The notes under the pieces: generated by a model | Databases searched by the model: none | What the model was told of the DNA's origin: nothing | What the model saw: the letters and a program-made list of their open reading frames with translations, nothing else | In this document: piece after piece, positions 16,675-24,541 of the stretch | Position numbering within the stretch: position 1 is the first letter of the stretch | How the letters are laid out: each line of letters begins with the position of its first letter | Position numbers and translations under genes: made by a program | Source: an uncultured Bacteroidaceae bacterium | GTDB lineage: Bacteria; Bacteroidota; Bacteroidia; Bacteroidales; Bacteroidaceae | Direction of reading: 5' to 3' | DNA length: 64,000 nt | Assembly (NCBI GenBank): GCA_934293005.1 | Contig: CAKQYA010000011.1 | Span: forward strand, 1 to 64,000

Positions 16675-18015
16675 ATGAAAGAACAAGCTAATACATGCCT
16701 GTATGAGAACGGACTGCGTCTAATACAAATTCCATCGCCGACCGATGTGGCCTACTGCGGAATAAGCATAGATGCTGGCACTCGTGACGAAGAAAACGGG
16801 GAAGAAGGCATGGCGCACTTCTGCGAACACATGATGTTCAAAGGCACAGAGAAAAGGCGGGCATGGCATATCATCAACAGAATGGAGAGTGTGGGCGGTG
16901 ACCTCAATGCCTATACAAACAAAGAAGAGACTGTGGTGTACTCAGCTTTCATGAAAGAGCATTTCGAAAGAGCAGCCGAACTCATCTTTGACATTGTGTT
17001 TCACAGCACATACCCCCAGCATGAGATAGACAAGGAATGTGAGGTTATTATTGATGAGATAGAAAGCTACAACGACAGTCCTGCAGAACTAATATACGAC
17101 CATTTCGAAAATATCATTTTTGCTGACAGCAATCTCGGACACGACATCCTTGGCAATGCCGACAATGTGCGGCACTTTACAACAGATGACGCGCTTCGTT
17201 TCCGCAACCGTCTCTACCGTCCCGATAAGATGATATTTTTCATCTTTGGCAATGTCAACTTCAAAAAGGCGCAAAAGACAATAGCTAAGCTCAATGGCTC
17301 CCAAATAGTGGAGAAAAACATAAACGAAGAGAAAGAATCTGAAAACAAACAGATAAATGACATCAAAGAGGAGAAGTGCATAGAGACACGCACAAGCAAA
17401 GAGGAAAAAGAGACACTGGCCTTATCATCAAAAGATAGCGTTGACCACTGCACACATACAGACGCACAAGGCATACACACAGAGGAGCGAGGCACACACC
17501 AAGCTCACGTGATGATAGGCAAAGCTGGCTACGGATCAAAAAATCCAAAACGCATAGCACTGTATTTCCTCAACAACCTCATTGGAGGGCCAGGCATGAA
17601 TTCACGCCTTAACATAGCCTTGAGAGAACACTCAGGACTGGTATATACAGTGGAAAGCATACTGACCAACTATACCGATACCTCAGCTTGGGGCATATAT
17701 TTCGGTTGTGACCCGAAAGACATCGACCGATGCATACATTTGGTACACAAAGAGCTGGACAAACTCATCAACAAGCCTCTAAGCAACAGGGAACTCAAAG
17801 CTGCCATCAAGCAGATGAAAGGACAGATAGGCGTGGCATGTGACAACTTCGAAAACTATGCCCTCGACACAGCAAAAGCCTTTCTTCATTACAATAAATT
17901 TGAAGGGGTAGAAGAAACATTCCACCATCTTGAGCAGCTCAAGCCTGAGATACTGCAAGAGGTGGCGCAAGAAATGTTCAGCAAAGAAGGACTGACAACA
18001 CTCATTTTCAGATAG
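16675..18015 (+). CDS. M16 (insulinase/pitrilysin) family zinc peptidase
   Basis: A 446-residue peptidase with the inverted zinc motif HFCEH (His48, Glu51, His52) and the downstream glutamate cluster near 122-130 (ECEVIIDEIE). The C-terminal M16 half starts near residue 275 with THQAHVMIGKAGY. Between the halves, about residues 208-274, is a hydrophilic low-complexity insert rich in Glu, Lys, Asn and Thr, which makes the protein a little longer than usual (about 410-420). No signal peptide is seen, so it is probably cytoplasmic. Confidence 0.87.
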   Translation: MKEQANTCLYENGLRLIQIPSPTDVAYCGISIDAGTRDEENGEEGMAHFCEHMMFKGTEKRRAWHIINRMESVGGDLNAYTNKEETVVYSAFMKEHFERAAELIFDIVFHSTYPQHEIDKECEVIIDEIESYNDSPAELIYDHFENIIFADSNLGHDILGNADNVRHFTTDDALRFRNRLYRPDKMIFFIFGNVNFKKAQKTIAKLNGSQIVEKNINEEKESENKQINDIKEEKCIETRTSKEEKETLALSSKDSVDHCTHTDAQGIHTEERGTHQAHVMIGKAGYGSKNPKRIALYFLNNLIGGPGMNSRLNIALREHSGLVYTVESILTNYTDTSAWGIYFGCDPKDIDRCIHLVHKELDKLINKPLSNRELKAAIKQMKGQIGVACDNFENYALDTAKAFLHYNKFEGVEETFHHLEQLKPEILQEVAQEMFSKEGLTTLIFR

Positions 18016-18117
18016 ACAAGGAAAGAGAGAAGATAAATAAAGTCACATTAAAGCGCACACTATATAATAGTATCTATCAAAAACAATGCTCAGGCTATTA
18101 AAACCAACACACTGACG

Positions 18118-19041
18118 ATGCGAAAGATAATCGGAATAGGGGAAACAATCCTCGACATAATATTCAAAAACGAACAGCCTACAGCTGCCGTTCCAGGAGG
18201 CTCGACATTCAATGGAATAATATCCCTTGGACGCTTAGGACTGCCTACAACCATGATTACAGAGACGGGCAACGACAAGATAGGCCGCGTCATCAAAGAC
18301 TTCATGGCTGACAATGGAGTGGACAACAGCCATGTGTGCGTCTACGACAATGGACGCACCGCAATCTCTCTCGCCTACCTCAACGAGCGCAACGACGCCG
18401 AATACCTATTCTACAAAGATTATCCCAATGCCCGTCTCGATGTGGAATGGCCTGAAGTGAATGCTAACGACATCATCATGATGGGGTCATACTTTGTCCT
18501 CAACCCAGTACTACGTCCTAAAGTTAAGGAATTTCTCGATTATGCAAAAAGTCGTAAAGCACTGATATACTACGATATCAATTTCCGTTCCTCCCACAGT
18601 TCCGAAGCTATCAAACTCTATGGAACGATACTTGAAAACTTTGAGTATGCCAACATAGTGAGAGGTTCAACGGAAGATTTCAATAATATGTTCGGAATCA
18701 CAGATCCCGAAGAAGCCTACAAGCGCGAAGTGTCATTCTACTGTAAAAACATGTTGTGTACAGATGCAGATGGCGACATCCAGCTCTTCACATCTCATCA
18801 CACACAGTTATTCCCCGTGAAAAAGATTGACACCGTATCCACTATCGGCGCAGGCGACAACTTCAATGCAGGCATCATATATGGCCTGATGAAAGAGTCT
18901 GTCTATGTAGACGACCTGCCATCTGTCACACCAGAGCAGTGGAACCGCATCATCTCACATGGACAAAACTTCGCAGCAGAAGTGTGCCAAAGCCTTAATA
19001 ACTCAATAAGTAAAGAATTCGCAAATAATTATGGAAAATAA
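18118..19041 (+). CDS. PfkB family carbohydrate kinase
   Basis: A 307-residue ribokinase-family sugar kinase. The N-terminal PfkB signature shows AAVPGGSTFNGIISLGRLG, and the C-terminal signature is STIGAGDNFNAGIIYG with the catalytic-base Asp in GAGDNF. A fructokinase or related role is plausible, but the substrate cannot be told from the sequence. Its last 11 bases overlap the start of the DEAD-box helicase gene, implying co-translation. Confidence 0.88.
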   Translation: MRKIIGIGETILDIIFKNEQPTAAVPGGSTFNGIISLGRLGLPTTMITETGNDKIGRVIKDFMADNGVDNSHVCVYDNGRTAISLAYLNERNDAEYLFYKDYPNARLDVEWPEVNANDIIMMGSYFVLNPVLRPKVKEFLDYAKSRKALIYYDINFRSSHSSEAIKLYGTILENFEYANIVRGSTEDFNNMFGITDPEEAYKREVSFYCKNMLCTDADGDIQLFTSHHTQLFPVKKIDTVSTIGAGDNFNAGIIYGLMKESVYVDDLPSVTPEQWNRIISHGQNFAAEVCQSLNNSISKEFANNYGK

Positions 19042-21262
19042 CAATAACAACATGCCAATGGCCGAAAACGACCAAATGACAACAGAAAACATTAACGTAG
19101 AAGCTGTCAACAACGAACAGCCCACAGTAGACAACAACGAACAAGCAACTGACAACCAGGCAACAGAAGCTTACAAAGCAGAAACAACTATTGCCAACAA
19201 CGAGGCAACACCAGCAGAAAATGCAGAAGCAGGCAACAACGAGGCACAATCTGCAGATGAAACAACTGAACTTTACAATGGACTGCCAAAAGTGAAATCA
19301 ACTTTTGAAGACCTCGGCGTGTCAGGACCTATACTCAAGGCCATCAAAGAGATGGGATATGAAAGTCCTATGCCTGTGCAGGAAAAAGTCATCCCATACC
19401 TTCTCGGCAATAATAACGATGTGGTGGCACTGGCACAGACAGGCACAGGAAAGACTGCTGCCTACGGACTTCCTGTGCTGCAGAAGATAGACACTTCCAG
19501 CACTGACACTCAAGCAGTAATCATGGCTCCCACACGCGAGCTTTGCCTTCAGATAACAGACGACCTCAAAGATTATTCAAAATACATCGACGGACTCCAT
19601 GTGCTTGCTGTATATGGAGGCGCAAGCATCGAACCACAGATACGCTCCCTCAAGAAAGGCGTGCAAGTCATCGTGGCAACACCAGGTCGACTCGTAGACC
19701 TTATGGAACGCAAGGTGGCCAAACTAAACACAGTGCAGAATGTTGTGCTTGACGAGGCCGATGAGATGCTCAACATGGGCTTCTCTGAAAGCATCGACGC
19801 AATCCTCGCAGGCGTGCCTGCCGAAAGAAACACACTCCTCTTCTCTGCCACCATGAGCAAGGAGATTGAGCGAATAGCCAAAAACTACCTTCACGATGCT
19901 AAAGAAATTGTGGTGGGCAGCCGAAATGAGGGTGCAGAACATGTCAACCACATCTATTACATGGTGTCGGCACGCGACAAATACAATGCTCTCAAACGCA
20001 TTGCCGACTATTACCCTGAGATATATGCCATCATCTTCTGCCGCACACGAATGGAGACACAGGAGATAGCAGACAAACTCATCAAAGACGGTTATAATGC
20101 AGAACCTCTTCATGGCGAACTTTCGCAAGCACAGCGCGACCTCACCATGCAAAAATTCCGCCAGCACACCGTACAGCTCCTTGTAGCTACCGATGTGGCA
20201 GCACGCGGACTCGATGTTGACGAACTGACGCATGTCATCAACTATGGTCTGCCTGATGACATAGAGAGCTACACTCACCGTTCAGGACGAACAGGTCGCG
20301 CTGGACGCTCAGGCACATCAATATCCATCATCCACATAAAGGAGAAAGGCAAAGTGCGCGCCATAGAGAACCAAATACAGAAAAAATTTGTGCCAGGCAT
20401 ACTTCCAACAGGACAAGAGATATGCGCTAAACAGCTCCTTAAAGTCATCGACGACATAGAGAAGGTGGAGGTAGACGAAGACATGATTGCCCCATTCTTG
20501 CCAGAGGTGTACCGCAAGTTTGACATGATGGAAAAGGAAGACCTCATCAAGCGAATGGTATCCATGGAGTTCAACACCTTCCTCAACTACTACAAGAATG
20601 CACCTGAGATAATCCAGCCTTCAGAGAAAGGAGAACGCAAGAACGAACGACGTGGCGAAGGAGATAAGAGAAATTACAAGGACCGCAAGAACGAACGTGG
20701 CAACAGCCGCTCACGCACAGCAGAACCTGGTTACACACGTCTCTTCATCAACATCGGAAAGAAAGACCATGTCACGCCAAAGTCGTTCATGGGCTTCATA
20801 AACCGTGTGTCACAAGGCACAAATATTGAACTCGGGCGCATTGACCTCCTTCAAAACTTCTCATTCTTCGAAGTGCCAGAACGCCAGGCTAAGACTGCCA
20901 TCAAGGTACTTGCAGGCACCGACTTCGACGGCCGAACAGTCAATGTGGAGATAACAGACAACAACGATAAAAACCAGCACGGAAACGACCGCAGAGGAGG
21001 CAGCAGACGCGACGACCATGGACGCGGACGACGTGACGACAGAAACAGACGCAGCAATTCAGAACGTTCTGACCGCAACGAAAGAGGCGGACGTAAGGGC
21101 AAGGAAGATATGCGCAGCGCTAAAGGCTCACGCCGTGGCAGTGACAATGGAAGTGATACAAAAGGACCAAAAGGCGCTGCTGAATGGGCTAAGTACTTCG
21201 AAGGACAGGTTGAAGCACAGCCATTCTACGATGGATTCCGCAAGAAGAACAAGAAAAAGTAA
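19031..21262 (+). CDS. DEAD-box ATP-dependent RNA helicase (DbpA/CsdA-like)
   Basis: A 743-residue helicase. After an Asn/Glu/Ala/Thr-rich low-complexity N-terminus (about residues 1-80) come motif I AQTGTGKT, motif Ia PTRELCLQ, TPGRL, DEAD, SAT, ARGLDV and HRSGRTGRAG. A DbpA-type RNA-binding domain follows (about 570-645, GYTRLFINIGKKDHVTPKSF), then an Arg/Gly/Asp-rich tail (about 650-720). This layout suits a ribosome-assembly or cold-response helicase. The N-terminal low-complexity extension is longer than in many homologues. It overlaps the PfkB kinase gene by 11 bases. Confidence 0.92.
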   Translation: MENNNNNMPMAENDQMTTENINVEAVNNEQPTVDNNEQATDNQATEAYKAETTIANNEATPAENAEAGNNEAQSADETTELYNGLPKVKSTFEDLGVSGPILKAIKEMGYESPMPVQEKVIPYLLGNNNDVVALAQTGTGKTAAYGLPVLQKIDTSSTDTQAVIMAPTRELCLQITDDLKDYSKYIDGLHVLAVYGGASIEPQIRSLKKGVQVIVATPGRLVDLMERKVAKLNTVQNVVLDEADEMLNMGFSESIDAILAGVPAERNTLLFSATMSKEIERIAKNYLHDAKEIVVGSRNEGAEHVNHIYYMVSARDKYNALKRIADYYPEIYAIIFCRTRMETQEIADKLIKDGYNAEPLHGELSQAQRDLTMQKFRQHTVQLLVATDVAARGLDVDELTHVINYGLPDDIESYTHRSGRTGRAGRSGTSISIIHIKEKGKVRAIENQIQKKFVPGILPTGQEICAKQLLKVIDDIEKVEVDEDMIAPFLPEVYRKFDMMEKEDLIKRMVSMEFNTFLNYYKNAPEIIQPSEKGERKNERRGEGDKRNYKDRKNERGNSRSRTAEPGYTRLFINIGKKDHVTPKSFMGFINRVSQGTNIELGRIDLLQNFSFFEVPERQAKTAIKVLAGTDFDGRTVNVEITDNNDKNQHGNDRRGGSRRDDHGRGRRDDRNRRSNSERSDRNERGGRKGKEDMRSAKGSRRGSDNGSDTKGPKGAAEWAKYFEGQVEAQPFYDGFRKKNKKK

Positions 21263-21295
21263 TATCGGGCCTTAACGCTCTTAAACCTATAATGC

Positions 21296-21372
21296 AAGCA
21301 GGTGTTCAAAATTATTGCGCAACAACAAGTGACGTTGTTTTGCATCAAGAAATAATTATGAACACCTGCTTA
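21296..21372. repeat. Family A short element with alternative hairpin core
   Basis: Arms AAGCAGGTGTTCAAAATTAT and its inverse (ending ATGAACACCTGCTTA) flank a different core, roughly GCGCAACAAC-AAGTGAC-GTTGTTTTGC, itself a hairpin. It is 77 bp long, between the helicase and the C26-M19 gene. Confidence 0.8.
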
Positions 21373-21409
21373 ATAAATATAAAGACTGCTTAATAATCAT
21401 AGAGTGAAA

Positions 21410-23227
21410 ATGATGGACACATTCAACTGGCAACAGACATACCAGAACATCAACAGCACGTTTTCCACAAGTGACCCACAGCCAGTCATTGGCATAACGG
21501 GCAATTACGACAAAGAGACATGCACCCTCGCCGAAGGCTATTACCAGTCTGTGCTTAAAGCTGGCGGAATGCCTCTCATCATTCCGCCATTCCAAGAGAC
21601 TGACCGTCTATGCCAAATGCTTGACACTATCGACGGCATCATCTTCAGCGGAGGCGGCGACATAAATCCCCTCTTCTTCGGTGAGGAGCCAATAAAAGAA
21701 CTGCATAGCATCACACCAGAGCGCGACAGACAGGAACTGCTCCTTGCACGCCTTGCCTATGACCGCCAGATACCCATGCTCGGCATATGCAAAGGCATTC
21801 AGACCATCAACCTTGCCCTTGGAGGCACAGTGTACCAGGACATACACACGCAGATGGAAGGCACACGCATCAAGCACAGTCAAGACCAAGACAGGCGTTA
21901 CCCATCACATAGCGTCCGACTCATGCCTGGCTCTATCATGCAACGCATCTTCGGCAGCACAACCATAACCGTCAATTCTTTCCATCACCAGGCATGCAAA
22001 GAGGCCGCACCATGCCTGAACGCAACAGCCATCAGTCCAGATGGCGTCATCGAAGCCATAGAGAGCAATGAGTTCAAGTCTGTCCTCGGAGTGCAATGGC
22101 ATCCTGAGACATACATATTACGGCAAAACAACGACATGATGCCTATCTTCCATTGGCTGATAGGAGAAAGCGCAGAATTTAAACGGGCAAAACGTCTGCA
22201 CGACAAAATAATCACTCTTGACAGCCATTGCGATACACCTATGTTCTTCTCACAAGGCATCAACTTTGCCTCGCGCGACCTGAAGATACTTGTCGATCTG
22301 CACAAAATGACAGAAGGACATCTCGATGCAACCATCATGGTAGCCTACATCGAGCAACAGGAACGTGACATGGCCACCCTTGAGAATGCCACAGCCAAAG
22401 CTAACCAGATTCTCACGAAGATTGAAAATATGGCAGCAGCCAACTGCACAGCGGTCGACATTGCATACACTCCAGCCGACATCCTGCGCAACAAGCATGC
22501 AGGGAAGAAAAGCATCATGATGGGCATAGAGAACGGATATGCCATAGGACTTGACATCAGCAATGTGGAAGCCTTCCGCAAGCGCGGCGTTGTCTATATG
22601 ACTCTTTGCCACAATGGCGACAACGACATATGCGACTCAGCCAGAGGCAAACACGAGCACCATGGCGTGAGCACTTTCGGTGCAGATGTCATTCATGAAA
22701 TGAACCGGCTTGGCATGATGGTAGACCTAAGCCATGCCAGCGAGGAGAGTTTCTACGATGCTCTCGACATCAGCTCTGCTCCTATAGTGTGCAGCCATTC
22801 ATCTTCACGCGCCCTATGTGACCACCCACGCAACCTTACAGACTCACAGATGCAGGCATTGGCCAAGGCTGGCGGTGTAGCCCAAGTGACACTCTATCAC
22901 GGTTTCCTTGTCAAAGATTCCATAGACTACAATCCCTGCAATGTGCAGCGCAGTTTTGCAGAGCCTGCATCAAGCATTAAAGAAGCTACCATACTTGACG
23001 CCATTGAGCATCTCAACCACATGGTTAACGTCATGGGCATAGAGCATGTGGGCATAGGCACAGACTTCGATGGCGATGGGGGCATAAGAGGATGCGCATC
23101 TGCCAGCGAACTCATAAACTTCACTCGCCGCCTGCTGCGAGAGCGATACAGCGAAGAACAGATACAAATGATATGGGGCGGCAACTTCCTCAGAGTGATG
23201 GAAGATGTTCAGAAAAACAAAAGATAA
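21410..23227 (+). CDS. Fusion of C26 gamma-glutamyl hydrolase-like and M19 membrane dipeptidase-like domains
   Basis: About 605 residues; the ATG at 21410 is preferred over a GTG six bases upstream (residue numbers below count from the GTG). Residues 25-255 form a class I glutamine amidotransferase-like peptidase C26 with the nucleophile Cys129 in GICKG and His233/Glu235 in QWHPE. Residues 262-600 form an M19 dipeptidase with all metal ligands visible: His275 and Asp277 (DSHCDTP), Glu376 (GIENG), His444 (DLSHAS), His465 (CSHSSSR) and Asp554 (GTDFDG). No signal peptide or membrane segment is seen. One chain could thus cut gamma-glutamyl bonds and then the released dipeptide. Its TAA stop lies at the first bases of a family A repeat. 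Confidence 0.9.
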   Translation: MMDTFNWQQTYQNINSTFSTSDPQPVIGITGNYDKETCTLAEGYYQSVLKAGGMPLIIPPFQETDRLCQMLDTIDGIIFSGGGDINPLFFGEEPIKELHSITPERDRQELLLARLAYDRQIPMLGICKGIQTINLALGGTVYQDIHTQMEGTRIKHSQDQDRRYPSHSVRLMPGSIMQRIFGSTTITVNSFHHQACKEAAPCLNATAISPDGVIEAIESNEFKSVLGVQWHPETYILRQNNDMMPIFHWLIGESAEFKRAKRLHDKIITLDSHCDTPMFFSQGINFASRDLKILVDLHKMTEGHLDATIMVAYIEQQERDMATLENATAKANQILTKIENMAAANCTAVDIAYTPADILRNKHAGKKSIMMGIENGYAIGLDISNVEAFRKRGVVYMTLCHNGDNDICDSARGKHEHHGVSTFGADVIHEMNRLGMMVDLSHASEESFYDALDISSAPIVCSHSSSRALCDHPRNLTDSQMQALAKAGGVAQVTLYHGFLVKDSIDYNPCNVQRSFAEPASSIKEATILDAIEHLNHMVNVMGIEHVGIGTDFDGDGGIRGCASASELINFTRRLLRERYSEEQIQMIWGGNFLRVMEDVQKNKR

Positions 23228-23280
23228 GCAGGTGCTCAAAATTATCTTATAATATAAGAATAATCATGAACACCTACTTA
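23225..23280. repeat. Family A short element overlapping a stop codon
   Basis: A 56-bp element with arms TAAGCAGGTGCTCAAAATTA and ATGAACACCTACTTA (end shown) and a minimal centre. Its first three bases are the TAA stop of the C26-M19 fusion gene. Confidence 0.8.
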
Positions 23281-23282
23281 AC

Positions 23283-23314
23283 AAAAGGGCCTGGCAATAT
23301 AGCCAAGCCCTTTT
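23283..23314. terminator. Bidirectional terminator between convergent genes
   Basis: AAAAGGGC-c-TGGC / GCCA-a-GCCCTTTT with loop AATATA. An A-run on one side and a T-run on the other suit termination of both the C26-M19 gene (+) and the FKBP gene (-). Confidence 0.8.
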
Positions 23315-23330
23315 ATTGTTATATCATGAA

Positions 23331-23386
23331 ATAAGCAAGTGTTCATTGCTTATATTATATCAAGTGTTTATTGCTTATATATAGAA
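23331..23386. repeat. Degenerate family A-like repeats
   Basis: Two imperfect direct units resembling ATAAGCAAGTGTTCATTGCT and TCAAGTGTTTATTGCT separated by TATATTATA. They look like decayed family A termini. Confidence 0.4.
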
Positions 23387-23418
23387 ACAGCATCGTTAAC
23401 AACTGTTGTCCATATAGT

Positions 23419-24027
23419 TTACAACACCTTGATCAACTCAACATCAAACACAAGAGTAGAGAATGGAGGTATCATTGCTCCGGCTCCTCCCTCGCCATAA
23501 GCAAGCATGTAAGGGATATAGAAGCGATACTTTGCGCCTTCAGCCATAAGCTGCACTCCTTCAGTCCATCCTGCTATCACCTGTTGGAGTCCGAAATCGG
23601 CAGGCTCATTGCGCTTGTAGCTGCTGTCAAACACAGTGCCATCGAGCAAACGTCCTTCATAGTGACAACGTACAGTGTCAGTTGCCTTAGGTTTCTTACC
23701 AGAACCCTCATTGAGCACCTCATACTGCAAACCGCTCTTCGTCACAGTGACACCGTCCTTCTTTGCGTTCTCTGCAAGAAAATCCTCACCAGCTGTCTTA
23801 GCAGCCTTGCCAGCCTCAGCTTGTGCAGCCTTCTGCTTTGACTCTAAGTCTTGGAAGAAAGCATTGACAATAGCCTGTCCTTCCTGATGAGACACTTTAA
23901 GGTCATTGTCATTGAGCACGTCTGCAATTGACGCAGCAAAATCATCTATCACGAGACTGTCCTTGAGCCCCATCTGCTTAAGCTGTTGGCCTATGCCAAG
24001 GCCAAGAGCATAACTTAATTTGTCCAT
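23419..24027 (-). CDS. FKBP-type peptidyl-prolyl cis-trans isomerase
   Basis: A 202-residue prolyl isomerase. The N-terminal about 85 residues form the helical dimerisation domain of FkpA/Mip-like proteins (MDKLSYALGLGIGQQLK). The FKBP domain follows (about 95-202), with VRCHYEGRLLDGTVFDSS and the ending FSTLVFDVELIKV. No clear signal peptide is present, so a cytoplasmic location is possible, unlike secreted FkpA. A TACTTTTG box at 24133-24140 on the - strand could drive it. Confidence 0.92.
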   Translation of the reverse strand: MDKLSYALGLGIGQQLKQMGLKDSLVIDDFAASIADVLNDNDLKVSHQEGQAIVNAFFQDLESKQKAAQAEAGKAAKTAGEDFLAENAKKDGVTVTKSGLQYEVLNEGSGKKPKATDTVRCHYEGRLLDGTVFDSSYKRNEPADFGLQQVIAGWTEGVQLMAEGAKYRFYIPYMLAYGEGGAGAMIPPFSTLVFDVELIKVL

Positions 24028-24132
24028 TTAGTTTATTGTCTTGTTAAAATATTTAATTATATAATGTTACATTTCAGCATTCACACCATTTGATTATTTC
24101 AGAAAAATGGGAATGCTATCACTAAAAGAATA

Positions 24133-24140
24133 CAAAAGTA
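24133..24140 (-). promoter_or_regulatory. Possible -7 box TACTTTTG for the FKBP gene
   Basis: Fits TAnnTTTG on the - strand about 105 bases before the FKBP start. It is embedded in A-rich sequence, so the assignment is weak. Confidence 0.4.
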
Positions 24141-24248
24141 AAGAAAAAAAATGAGATGTGCAAGAGAAGAATATTATTATTAACGGTTTTATTCCAAATA
24201 CAGCAGTTGCATCATGACAAACAAAACCTTTTGCGGAGCATTTCATCA

Positions 24249-24435
24249 TAAGTAGGTGTTCATAATTATTTTTATATTTGACGCACCCTATCTTGAGGCA
24301 GATTTTTCTTCTGTTTGATGGAGCTATGCGGGCATAGTGACTGATAAACAGAAGGAAAAGATGGCCAAGAGAGAGTGTGACAAATGTGAGAGTGGCTTAC
24401 TTTGATATAATAAAATAATTTTGAACACCTACTTA
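24249..24435 (+). repeat. Family A 187-bp element, full-length copy 1
   Basis: Starts TAAGTAGGTGTTCATAATTA and ends with the inverse form (TTTTGAACACCTACTTA), so the terminal inverted repeats are about 23 bp. Inside, long imperfect arms (CTTCTGTTT / AAACAGAAG and flanks) enclose the apical hairpin CTATGC-GG-GCATAG at 24324-24337. It is bounded by TA on both sides. One base differs from the copy at 37233-37419. It lies between the FKBP and modular-protein genes, in a 514-base gene-free stretch that otherwise holds only a promoter-like box and a terminator. Confidence 0.9.
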
Positions 24436-24462
24436 TAAAGCAGCACACAAAAATGATGGCAT

Positions 24463-24497
24463 AAAAAAGCGGCCACTGTTTCACCAACAGTGGCCGC
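24463..24497 (-). terminator. Intrinsic terminator of the three-module secreted protein gene
   Basis: Perfect 12-bp stem GCGGCCACTGTT / AACAGTGGCCGC with loop TCACC. On the - strand it is followed by TTTTTTATG, about 45 bases past the stop. Confidence 0.88.
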
Positions 24498-24541
24498 CGA
24501 ATGTTTAGCGAGAATAAACCCGCTCCAATATAAACATTTAC

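Noticed and set aside
24272..24487. 71-codon frame on the - strand covering family A copy 1
   Set aside because: It runs through the repeat's inverted arms and reappears at 37256-37444 only because the repeat is duplicated; no ribosome site or family likeness.
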